DNA of 64,000 nt. It comes from Hybos culiciformis (taxonomy: Eukaryota > Arthropoda > Insecta > Diptera > Hybotidae). Positions 12,689 to 24,760 of this stretch are shown here, one piece after another. The notes beneath the pieces were generated by a model. The model saw nothing but the letters and a program-made list of their open reading frames with translations, was not told where the DNA came from and searched no databases. Position 1 is the first letter of the stretch. Each line of letters opens with the position of its first letter. Where the stretch lies: assembly GCA_964007475.1 (NCBI GenBank), contig OZ023274.1:103153372-103217371 (forward strand), given 5' to 3'. A program made the translations under genes and the position numbers.

Positions 12689-13512
12689 CAGTGGTGTAGC
12701 TAGAGGTTATGCCGTCATGGGGATCGGTCAATAATTGCGCCCTTCACAGATTAAAAATCAAAGATAGCGCAACGGAATTTCTGCGGTTAAGAACTAAATG
12801 TAGGACAAAACACCTTCCGTTCATTCGTATGAGAAAAAACTTAATTAAAACTATCAGTTACTTCTTCTATATAGTTGATCAACCTCCTCCGAATTGATTC
12901 TGCTGATTTGTGAAGATTTTAGTTAAATAAGCATATTTTCTGAAGTTAAAATCTTTAATAACATAAACAAATACAATAAAGGAAGATTGATTATAATTTT
13001 GCATTATTGGAAATTAAAAAAAAATTAAGTTTAACGATTTTTATATAAAATATTAAAAATAGAACATTTCTTTGAATTCGCTAGATTTCCAGAATGGAAC
13101 TATTTAGATTTATAGAAAATAATGCTCATATGTTAAGAAATCATAGATTATATCGTCATACATTATGTATATAACATAGTATGTATGTGACTAAAAAATT
13201 AAATCGTGGCGCGATTAGAATGAAATAGAATATAATTAATTTAGTTAAATGATTTTGCTCTTGATACAAAAAAATATTTATCTCTGAATTTAACAAATTT
13301 TTAGTGTAAATTCATATAAGAATATTCATATTTTAATTCTTGAACTTTCAAATGTATGTATGAGAGTTTTTAAACAATAAACCTGTTTAAGTTAAAGAAT
13401 AAAAAATTGACGCTCTCAATTATTTTCTTTTCGTTTTGTACTATTTTCAAAAATTTTACCCTAAACAAGTTTCCATCCGACCGTCTTCAACCGCATCCGA
13501 GCTATGCCACTG
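12689..13512. mobile_element. Possible hAT-like non-autonomous element, decayed
   Basis: The left end reads CAGTGGTGTAGCTAGAGG and the right end, reverse-complemented, reads CAGTGGCATAGCTCGGATG. The shared CAGTGG-x2-TAGCT start is typical of terminal inverted repeats of insect hAT-family elements. The interior of about 800 bp is AT-rich and has no transposase frame. The 8-bp flanks (CATAGATT and ATGCATAC) do not match, so a target-site duplication cannot be shown. It begins about 380 bp beyond the hydrolase stop codon. Confidence 0.45.
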
Positions 13513-15010
13513 ATGCATACTTTCACGAGAAAACGAAAAAATATTTATAAATTCTGTTTGTATCTAATAATATTGCTAGTAAATATTATTATTATTCAAA
13601 CTGAATCTTATTTTTAAGCTTAAGAAGAGGATTAATTTTCTATGACTTTCAAGGCTTTAATTTCACATAATTTAAAAATGTCCAATATTCTTGAAAGTTT
13701 TAACAAAAAAAAAAAAATAACTGGGAACCTCTAAATTAGTTTAGTGATGTTAATATACACTTTTAGAATTTATAAATATTTAAATAATTAATTTTATATT
13801 ATTGTATAATATTAAATTGGAGATTAGACACAGCGAGAATATTTTCAAAAAATATTTATTTTCTAATTACATATTTTTTTTACATAACTAATAAATTTTT
13901 AAATGATTATTTGTAGCTTGTAATTAGGTAGTTTTTATTATTTTTGTAAAGACTGTTTTTAGAATGTTAAATGAATTTATATGAACGCAATAATGTAAAT
14001 AAATAAAAAATTTTTAAAATGTTATTGATTTATCTTCTTTTTTTTTCGTCTGGAAGCAGTCTGTGGTGGACCTATGAAAAGTCAAGAACATGAAAAAATG
14101 TAATCATCCAACAAAGTTAGTGAAATCTAAAATTACGGAAAAAGTTAGTTACAAACGTACGTTGAAAAACATAAGCTAATATAGAATATCTATTTTGACA
14201 TTCAATGAAAGAACTTTACTAGACCTTCCTGAAAGACAAATAGAATTTGTTGCAAAATTTAAGCTATTTTGTACATTTCATATATTTATCCAAAAATAAG
14301 TTATCTTAACTACCTATTTTTTACATGGGGAATTCGATGCATAAACTATTTGCAATAATTTCAACTTTTTGGAAAACTTTAATTTTCAATCTTTTTATAC
14401 TACAGACGCTAGAAAACCGCCACTATAATATTTTGTCTGTGTTCTTAAAAAGAATGAAAATCTAAATTACATTCTTAGCTGTGTGAATAGTTTTTTTTTT
14501 ACACTACCAATGGGTAAAATAAAATTAAACACCCATTTATTAATGGCGGTAGAATTCTTTTTTTCTATTGGTTAAAGAAATTTAATTTTTACTTTATACA
14601 CAGAATTATTTATGTAAAGAACTCTTCTTTTCTTATATTTTGCACCAGATAGGGTTAGAATCGCATTAATGATAAAAAAATGTTCTTATACAGCGAAGTG
14701 CAATAATGTTATAAAATAAATCTATAAAATATCATTTTACTTGGTTAGGCTTATTACTTATTTTTTAATAATTTTTAGTTCTTTTATTATACAACAAAAT
14801 TCTCTTCCTTTGCATAGTTTCGTTTTAGATTTAAGTTTTTTTTAATACAATATCTAATGCGACTTAAGATACTTTTGTGTGATGCATAAAAATCTTAATG
14901 CCTTATTATAATAACTATGTATCTTTTTATGGTTAATGCGATGACATTACACAAAAAGTTTTATCTAATAACATGCTTTGCTTTGCCTTGCTAAGATATT
15001 CAATGTATTT

Positions 15011-15067
15011 ACTTATATTTAAAGCTTATACTTGTATTTAAAGCTTATACTTGTATTTAAAGCTCGT
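15011..15067. repeat. Three-copy 19-bp tandem repeat
   Basis: Three head-to-tail copies of ACTTRTATTTAAAGCTTAT, at 15011-15029, 15030-15048 and 15049-15067. The last copy is diverged at its 3' end. It stands in plain AT-rich sequence. Confidence 0.85.
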
Positions 15068-17186
15068 TTCTGTTTCAGGGACAATTAAAAAACAATAATT
15101 TAAAATAGCATTTGAATATTCTATTTTCATTATTAGAATTTGGAATAAAACTATTTAAATTTTTTTATTCGAATGAAGATAGAAAAAAAAAGTTGTAGGA
15201 ACCTACAATTTTCATTCTATCTGCCTTCAAAATATTTTCGTGGGTGTATTTTATTTGTTTATAATATACGCGGTAGTTAGTTATTATGCCCTTTTCTATA
15301 TGATTTTTAGAAGGCAGTGACTTGCAGCTTCTGGACAAAATTTACATTCATCACTGCTGCTATTTTTTTTTCCTATGAAGAAATTTTTTCACGGTGAAAA
15401 TTTGAAATTTTAATGAAATTATATTTGAGTATTTTTAAATGTTTTAAAAAGGAAATCGGTTGCATTCTCATTGAGGACAATTGTTATGTTCGTTGCGATA
15501 AAATTTCAGTAAAAAGATCGTCAATCTCCTATATGATTTGAAGAAGATTAAACGACTCTTTAGCGTTAAATCCTTATGAAGTCAAATTTAAATTCAATAT
15601 TGTTTTAATAACACAGAACTGTTACCAATAAAATTAATTTTACAAGAGTCTCGGTGCCACTAATCCCGTATGGGCAACACGAATCAATTAACAGGACCCT
15701 TTAGATGTACAAAGTATTATATTTGCAGGTATAAACATACAAATATTAAACTAATTTTTTTCTGACTAAGCAAAAATTTACGAATATTTTCATTTCTAGT
15801 AATCTAAGTACTTCGGAATTTCCTTTTCTGGGAGTTTCTCAAAAAATAATAAGGATAAATTGAATAAATTGAATCAGTTAAGTATAGAGTTTTTATGACC
15901 ATGATGTTTTTTTTTTAAAGTTAATATATGTATCCTATATACGTTTTCGTGATTTAACGTAGCACACAACAAAATAATAATCGACTGATTTAATAATAAC
16001 CTTTTTTATACACATATAACTTAAAAAAGACTTAAGGTATAATGTATGATAGTATGACTGTTGATTGGCATCAAAAATTTTCAATAACTTAACCATTCTT
16101 GATATTTCAATAGCCACTATCTCATTGATCAAAAATTTGTTAGTGCATTCATTTTAAATACCGGATGCAAGCTGTCACTTTCAATTTAATTTTATTTCAA
16201 AATCCACCTTTTTTTTTTTAATAACTATGGGGATCTTAAATTTCTTCTTTTTTTTTCTAACAAAATGTAACAAAATTAGAGTTTAATTTGTTCTCTAGTC
16301 ATATGCATTCATATGCTCTATTATTATGACTTCTCAGGTAGAAAAGATGGACAGGAAACAAAAAACATGGTCAAGCTCTTTTCTAACGAAACTAGATTAA
16401 AGTTAAACTATAACTTAAATTTACGAAAGCATTTTCACCACTACTGGCAAAATTAATAGCCTATCTTTTTTGTTATATTTTGGTTAGAATGATAATTTTA
16501 TATTTTATATTAATTTTATATTATAATTTTATATTAATAATGATAATTTTAATTTTATATTAATTTCGAAAAGTGTCTGTAGCATTTAGCCTTGAATATA
16601 ACTTTTTATGTGAAGATATAGTTTCCAAAAGATTTTTACATAGAACTTATTACTAGAATTTTTGAAACTACAGTAAGAAAATATTAAAAAAGATTTACGT
16701 ATGGCCTCTTTCATACCCTTTTAGAAATAGTTTTAACTTCAAATGAATTTTTTTTTTTTGTATTCAAATTATTTCGGTGAACCAACATGAAATTAATATA
16801 ATTAGATATAATTGCATCTTCTTATTCCTTTTCTAAATATAGTACCTACCTTAGTAATATAACCTAAATATTTAACTTTTATTTCATCAAATAACTAAAA
16901 TTTCGATAAAAGGCTTTTGCAAAAAATTAAAATTGTTATACAAAATCATATATGTATATAATTCCTATTAAGAATCATGATCTTGTAGTATTTTTGGTCA
17001 GTTATTATACAAAAATAATGAAAAAAAAAAAACAAAATTAAACAATTTTTAAAGAAAAAAAAAATTATTATTATAATCATATAAAGTTTATATGGAATTA
17101 AGTATAGTTTGTTTTTTTTTTCTTACAGAGTTCATTTTTAATACTATAGTGTGTTGTTTGTATTATTTAAATTACAAGAAATTGTT

Positions 17187-17218
17187 GATATTTATATGTT
17201 TATAAACATATAAATATC
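17187..17218. repeat. Perfect 32-bp palindrome
   Basis: The 16 bases GATATTTATATGTTTA are followed directly by their exact reverse complement. An AT-rich perfect palindrome of this length can extrude as a cruciform. No flanking repeat suggests a transposon, and chance is less unlikely in so AT-rich a region. Confidence 0.85.
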
Positions 17219-18780
17219 TATACTATATATATCTTTCAGATACAGCTAGTTAAAATAAATAATGTTTTAATAGACATTATTGATTTTTTTTTTTATATAT
17301 AGTTTTGAACCAATAAATGAAAGTACCCATATATGAAGTATATTTTGGTGTACAACACAATATTAAGTTATTTATATATATACGATTTCGTATATATAGG
17401 AAATTAATATATATTCAATATAATAGATCCAATCATTGAACTTAAATTATAGACATATAATATTTATATAGTGTGTATACATTATATTCGTTAATTACAT
17501 AAAAATTAATGTTATACGAAATCAGAAACGTAATATTTTTGTACATTATAATTCATTTCAATAACCACATAATTATTTCTTACTTAGAGATAAAGATAAT
17601 TTTTTACTTAATAAAAATAGATAATTGAAAATCTGTTTAAATAGAAAACCAGAGGCTTTTAATTTTTATTTTGCAAATTTAAACTTTAAATATTATGATG
17701 ACAGGCGATATAGATATAATATTATTTATTTGAATTAATTTATGAAATCAATGAAAAATGAAGCAAAATTATGTTGAAATATGGCGAAAAACATAACATA
17801 ATTTGATATTGAAATATGCACCATTTTAATTTTATACTTTCATGATAATTTATTTTTATAACCTCTGATTGAGCTTCAGTATACACTTCAGTACGCACGT
17901 CTCTTAAATGGCACTGTGTGCGACCAGCTTTAGACTTCTTTTTTATTCGAAATATCTTATAATATTATTTTATATAATTTTTATAAGATAATTTGCATAT
18001 AAAACCAAAAGTCTTGATTTATAACAAGATATAAAGATGTGACGTTAAATAACTCTCGTTAAAAACTGTAATGTTGAAACTATATCCATAGACTTTCACC
18101 CAGATGAAATCCTAAAACTATAATAAGTATGAATATGAGGTGTTACAATATAACGGTATTTCTATTTTATGTTTTTTTTTATCAAAGTAATAAATTTCTT
18201 GCATAACAAATTAATTGAAGAACTATGAATTTTCTGTTTTGAAATATAAAAAAAAAAAAAACACATAATAATAATATGAAAGAAAAGCTTAACATTAATT
18301 GGACTAATAAATTTTGATTTTCTTATATTTTACATTGGCTTATCCATTATTATGTATTATTTTCGTTTTTCTTGTATATATTTTAAATAACTAATGCTTT
18401 TAATTTTAATGTGTAAATAAAATAAAGTAACAGTTCGACAAGTTTGTATAATTCACTGAAAATAATTGTTATTTATAAGAAAGATAATGATACAGGATGT
18501 TTCTGTTATTTTTATTTTTTATTTTTGGTATGAGAGAAAATTATTAACCAATATGAAAGTAGGTAGGTATAGTTATTACTTAATTGCACATAATATACTT
18601 AATAGGAATTTACAATATCGATACTCAAAATTTCTCAAATGAGAAATATGTTTCTTCTATGAAAGTCATAATAATGAATCTCAGCCTTTCCAATTTAATA
18701 TTATAGAAATAAAAACTAATCAATCTTATTTTCATAAAGCTACAGGTATATATGTAATTAAATTAGTATCATTACACTTA

Positions 18781-19170
18781 AGCGGCGGTCACACGAGGCT
18801 GGTTTACCAGCCACTGGTCGTTGCTAGTCAGCAGCGGCTGGCTAGCAGCGACAGCAACCAGCATACGGAAGAGTTCACACAGTGTTGTGCAAACTTTAGC
18901 AGCTGGTCTGGCAGTAGCAATGTTTTGAATCAGTTTAATTTTATTAATTTGAAATTTTTATATTTTGGTCACTGTTTGCTACAAAATAATCAACAACATT
19001 GGCCAGCAGCGTTAGTAAAGTTGAACCGTTCAACTTCACCAGCCGCTACTAAAATCTCTCCGCTGCTACTAGCACCAACGGACATGACAGTTCACATGGT
19101 GCTGCTTAACTGGCTGTTAGCAGCAAGCAACGACCAGCGGCTGGTAAACAAGCCTCGTGTGACCGCCGCT
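18781..19170. mobile_element. PIF/Harbinger-like MITE with TTA target duplication
   Basis: A 390-bp GC-rich island bounded by inverted repeats of about 47 bp beginning AGCGGCGGTCACACGAGGCT. The arms differ at only a few positions. TTA stands immediately outside both ends (18778-18780 and 19171-19173), matching the 3-bp TWA duplication of PIF/Harbinger elements. The interior repeats short GCAGCGGCTGG and AGCAACGACCAG motifs in both orientations. The element contrasts sharply in base composition with its AT-rich surroundings. A 91-codon open frame crosses it and runs past its right end, but it is read through the repeats and is not a gene. Confidence 0.85.
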
Positions 19171-19683
19171 TTAGTCTTTTTTGATCCAAAAAGTATTTGA
19201 TTTTTTGTCGTTAGTAGGTATGTTTGCTGATTTGCAAGTGTGAAAGCAAACTTTGTTGATAGTATTTAGCATATAAAAAAGGTTGATAAATTATTGTCTA
19301 TTATAATCGTCGGTATTTTAAGATTTTTCTCACTCCTGTTGACCTACTAGATACATTCAAAATATTTCCGAATTTCTATACGTAGACTATAAGATCTTTA
19401 TATAAAAAAAAAATTGTAATTAAATTATTGAGGAAAACCTAACCTACTGATAATTATATAGTTTTAGGTCAATTTCGTTCTAATTTAATAGACTTTATAT
19501 CGAAAAATTGTTACTTTAAAAATGATATAAAAAAAAACAAACTTAAAAAACCTTCTGTATTTAATTTCTATTTTATACACGCAGATTAATTCATCTGCAG
19601 ATTTGTATCTTGCTCAATGTCTGTTTTATAAAATAAATCTACACCACTTATGTTAATATCTTTCAATGTTCATGGAATAATAT

Positions 19684-19684
19684 G

Positions 19685-19717
<33 letters not shown>

Positions 19718-19735
19718 GTAGTAATAATAATAATA
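19684..19735. repeat. (ATA)n trinucleotide microsatellite
   Basis: About 17 repeats of ATA/TAA, interrupted by two TAG variants. Typical slippage repeat. Confidence 0.95.
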
Positions 19736-22415
19736 AAAATGAAAAAAAAATTCAAGCACAATTCATTCAGCAAGGTTTTTCTCTTTCAATGATTCGCAAG
19801 TCATTCCAGACTTTTAATATGACTTCTTACTTTATACATAATTAATATATACCTACATACATCCACATACATATATTTTTTTTTTAAATTTAATGATGAT
19901 TCAAAATTTTAATTTTGCTTCTGAAAATTAAAAATTTGTGAAACTGAACACTTTTTGCATAATTTTTTTATTTTTGAAAATTGTTGAATTACATATATGT
20001 ACGCATGTAGAAACTATAAAAATGATTATTCTGATGATATTTTTATGAATCATTTACATTATTTCATTATGAAATTCCAAGGATTAATGAATTATTTTGA
20101 TTTTATTGGAATGACCATGGTACATCGAATTAATAAAAAATACTTACAAATTTAATGGTAATTTTTTTTAAGTGCATTTTGTTATTAACCGAAAGCTCCA
20201 TGAATGACAGAAGCTGCAAAATTTAAATTGTTTCTGTCGACCATATTCGAATATAAAAAAGAGAAATTAAGAAAATTGGTTGGTGACATCTTGTATTCTT
20301 GTATACTATATATAAAAAAAAAATAGTATCACAACTTAAGAAAAATTATAATTATATGACAATTTTGATTAATGTTCGAATAATAGTAATATACCAAGTT
20401 AATTAATTTAATATTTTAATAAAAATAAAGTGAAGAGAGTTTGCTAATTTATTCTATGTCCGTCAATCAATTAATATGTATTTTATTTTCTCCTCATTAA
20501 CACACTTTTATGGTACAAAATATTATTTATATTCTTTCCATAAGTATTTAAATTTTTATTAACTTTAAGAATCACTATAACGCCATGAGGAAAGAAATTA
20601 AACATAATATTATTATTATTATAAAGTTATCAAACTACTCTATTGCTTTTATCAGCACAACCAAGTTAGTGATGCTGATGATAGTGCAAAAGTCTCAAAT
20701 TATGATTTATGCTGGATCTGGTAAGGAAAATGAAAGCAATAAGTGTATAGAAATTAAATGACATATTAAAATAGAAACATTTGTTCAATTTATCCGCAAT
20801 TTTTTTTTGTGCAATAAAATAATGTTGAACAGCAATTTAAGAAAATCTTCCAAGTTTCCAAGTATAATGTAGGTATATATTTTAGACATTTTCAAATATT
20901 AACTTCATTATTTTTTAACAGAAAAAGGATAATATTATTAAAAATAATAAGGGTTTTTTTTTTATTTTACAAGATCCATTATTATTATTATTTTTTTTTT
21001 AACGAAATTTCTCCCTTAATTTTAATGTCACTAACTAAAGAGTCTTTTGACTTATGAAAATTCACATATGTAATAATGCCATATCAGCATGCTATATGTA
21101 TTAAGAACACTTTTTTCTTTTTAATATAAAAGTTATATTTAAATTGTATAACTCCATTAATTTGATAAAAAAAAAAAAAAAATGTTTGCATTGGTTCGAA
21201 AAAATTCAGTAAAAAATTCAATTATCGCAATTATCAATATAAATTAGAATTATTATGTAAGCAAAGCCGTATATTCTGAGACGAAGAACAAAACATTCAT
21301 TTCACATCTATTTTTTTTTTTTTATACTGTAGAACAAATTTTTGGCCAACCTTAAAGAAGTTAAGCTCGAATAGAGCTCAATTTTTTATATTTTCAACTC
21401 AAAATATTTATTCCTGTACTACATTATGATATGGTTGAAGTTCCATAAGGGACCAAAAACAAATACTAAAATTATTTAATTAATTTGACAAGCTTAATAT
21501 AATTTAAGTTAGCTAACTATATGTAAAATAATTTAACTTGAATTAAAAAAACTTAATTATGTCAAAATCCGCTTGCTGTAGAAGTAGGTATCGCTTTAAT
21601 AAGATTGAAGGTTCAGTTCAAACGGAAAATGGGTTCTTCTTTATAATTAACATTTTCTTTAACCATTTCTTTATAGTTCCTATCTTTTTTAGTTATAACT
21701 TCCTTTTTAATTGGTAACTCTAAATTAGTCTAAATAGTACAGGAATTCTTTGAAAGCGGATATTGCAATATGATGAATTTATTATAACATTCCTACTATT
21801 CCTAGTCAGATGGTTAAATGCTTACCGATTCTCAAAATTTGTTAAAGTCATTTGACAATTGATTCTGTTCTAGGACTCTAAATGGTTTTGTTATACATAG
21901 TCCTCGGAAGTATGATGTGTATTATATAAAATAGATAAATTTTTTTCCAAAAATTTTCAGCCATAATTATTTTCATCCACAGACGAAGTGAAAGTAATTA
22001 TTGTAAAATAAATTTACAAAAAAAAATAGTAATTTCCAGTAACCATATTCTTTTTACTCTCATAAAATAACTCATAGGATCACGTTCAAAACCAACAAAA
22101 TTGAATTCCTTTTTTGACAGATTCGATTACGTGCTTAACATATTATCAATGGGTGTTTTTGCACAAAAAAAAAAATAAAAAAAGAAACATTTTCATTTCA
22201 AAATATGGTAACATTTCCGTTGTTCCCAACAAAAAAAAAAATATACGCCATTATCTCTATTCATTGCACAATCATTATGTGAATTTCATCCCTCTAGGAT
22301 ATACATGAATATATTATTAATATTATACAATGTATATAATTTACAATATTATATACAGAGTGTATAATGTGTACCTATATATATATATATTTTTTTTTTT
22401 TGAAAGAATATTATA

Positions 22416-22430
22416 CGTCGTCGTCGTCGT
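22416..22430. repeat. (CGT)5 inside an AT-rich inverted repeat
   Basis: Five CGT triplets flanked by ATTATA on the left and TATAATA on the right, making a small near-palindromic setting. CpG-containing triplet repeats are rare in this window. Confidence 0.7.
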
Positions 22431-23993
22431 ATATAATACCAAAGTAATGTAAGTACTTTTATTAGGATGGGTCGATTAAAATATTAATTTTAAAAATATC
22501 CATTGTTCAAGCTATTTTTTGAAAACTTTTTTTATGTTAATACAGATCTGGTTTTTGACTTAAAGAATGAAAAAAAAACTAGTTTGTCACATTCCAGTTT
22601 TGGAAATTTACTAACCTTGTTTACTATTGTTAGTAAATTGATACTAGAGAAGAAAAATATCTTCCAAATTTTTTACTATATTAATATTCCTTATTCATTT
22701 AAAGCTCATTCGCACACATCGATTTTCGTTGACCGATTACAGTTGATCTAGCTAATTTCCTTATTTAGTTAGGTTCAATTTTGTTAGTCAAGTTTGAATG
22801 CATCCATTAAATAGTTAATCACAGGAGTTGAAACAACACAAGTATTCTCACGATAATCATCTTTTGTTCATTAATTTCAATCCGTCAACTAAAATTGATT
22901 CGTGAGACCAGTTAGTTCAAAGGGACGTAGAAATGACAAACTACATCGTGACGAACTAAATTATCGTCGTTTACAAATTATACTTTTAGACTTAAATAAA
23001 ATATATAACATAACATAAACTTTAAATTTTTTTCTAATATGAAAACGTGTCTAAAATTTTGTTAAATTTCCATAAGTCTCTCAACATAATCTATACTAAA
23101 AATTAGCTAACATTTACGTTATTAATTTCTCAAAGTAAAGCGCCATGTTTCTTTGATTCAAAGTTAAAAATATGAGTATTGACTTTTATTTGCAGCTAAA
23201 TCTAGATTAACTATTTTCCTGCCATTTTCTCAGTATGTGCATATTTTTTTCGATCCACATTTGTGTTTCTTCTCCCAAAAAAAAAAAAAACATGAATACG
23301 GAGTATTATGTATTTGAATTTCTGCAGGGTTTGGTTATTGAATTTAAAATCTTTTGTATAAAACTTTTGTAATAATATTCACATAGACTTTGAATTGAAT
23401 ATAGTATAAATAATATCCCCCATCATATAATGTCTATATTAAAAAAGAAAAAAAAAAAACCAAAAAGGAACAGAATAGAAAATGCTCTATCTTGAGGGTT
23501 TTTTTAATATTCAAAATGAGGTATTAGGATTAGGGTGTGATTATTTTATTTTAATTTACAGATACGGCATGAAATTTAGTTATACATAAATATTCAATTA
23601 TATATGAAATTTAATTTTTTTCTGAATTGTCACCCTATTTTGAAAATGAGAAAATAAAAAATATCAAAAAAAAAATGGGTTTGATTTGTAAATGAACTCT
23701 TAAAAATAATATATTATTTGATATCATGGTGTCTATAATATAAGAAAAGTCGAAATTTTTTCAGCATTAAAAGAGCCTATTTAAATTTATTTTTGAAAAC
23801 TTAATGCTTGTACTTAGTTAGCCTTTATTCTGTGTTATTTATAAAATTTTAAATTAATTTGAACTAATGTAATTGTTTTTTGGAAAATAGAAAAAAAATT
23901 CCCAAATTTTGTGAAATGTAGTTGATACAAAAATAAATAAACAAAATGAATAGTTAATGTTCCAAAATTGTGTCGAATAAAAATTTTCTCTCA

Positions 23994-24415
23994 CTTATGC
24001 CTGAGCACAGCTAATAACGCAAAGCAATTTTGAGCTTCCGTAAAAACCGATTTTCTGCGTTATTTTTTATTTATTTTAAATAAAAATTATGAAAAACGAA
24101 AGATATTAATTTTATTGATTTTTTGTAAAAAGAATTTCTTAAAATTATTTCATAATTAATTAGAAAACTGAATTTATTTTTTTTTGCTCCAGCAAGAATT
24201 GTCACAAAATAATTTTTTTGTTCTTTTTCACAGCGTTTCTTTTGCATCGAAATTTGGTTTTGCTGCATTTTTCTGTCACAATCATATTATAAAAATAAAC
24301 AAAAGCAGTTGTTTGCAGTTAATTTTTTTGCTTTCAGGTAAAATTAGCTGTGAACAGGTTTCCGGAACATTCCTTCAAAAATTGCTTTGCGGTATTAGCT
24401 GTGCTCAAGGCATTA
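23994..24415. mobile_element. Foldback element A (MITE-like)
   Basis: The left end (CTTATGCCTGAGCACAGC onward) and the right end, reverse-complemented (CTTAATGCCTTGAGCACAGC onward), match for about 38 bases with a few indels. Further patches of match extend inward (TTCCG and AAACC). The interior has no transposase. An 80-codon plus-strand frame (24184-24426) lies largely inside and is an accident of AT-rich sequence. The right terminus abuts or overlaps element B. Confidence 0.7.
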
Positions 24416-24760
24416 AGGGGACTTAGTACCAGTTTTGATTTTTTGTCCCAATTTTTTTTTTGAAAATCAGTTTTAGATTATTTCAAAGTTTAATTTAGAA
24501 AAAACATTTCATTCAAAACCTCGGAACTGTTTGATACTTTAAAACTTTTTAGAATCGATTAAGGCTAAGTGCTCGGAATCTCTTCAAAATCTTTTTTTTG
24601 TGTCATTCTAAAAAGTTTTATACCATTTTAAAGTATGAAACACTCCTGAGGTTGTCGATGAAATATTTTTTCTAAATTCAACTTTAAAATAATCTAAAAC
24701 GGCTTTTTAATCATATTTTGGGACAAAAAATTCAAACTGGTACCAAGTCCTCTTAATACC
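24409..24760. mobile_element. Foldback element B, long imperfect hairpin
   Basis: Both ends carry the same sequence in inverted orientation: GGCATTAAGGGGACTTAGTA on the left, GGTATTAAGAGGACTTGGTA read from the right. Similarity continues along almost the whole arm, including TTTTTTGTCCCA and TTTAGATTATTT, so the element folds into a hairpin of about 170 bp per arm with scattered mismatches. No target-site duplication is evident. It directly follows element A and shares the GGCATTAAG junction with it. Confidence 0.75.

Noticed and set aside
17373..17397. AT-rich hairpin TATATATACGA-tt-TCGTATATATA
   Set aside because: Stem of simple TA repeat around a short core; expected often in sequence of this composition.
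18925..19200. 91-codon plus-strand frame over the GC-rich island
   Set aside because: It is read through a MITE, crosses the right terminal repeat and ends in flanking DNA.
22700..22990. Island of balanced composition that could be a MITE
   Set aside because: I tried to pair its ends as inverted repeats and found only short chance matches.
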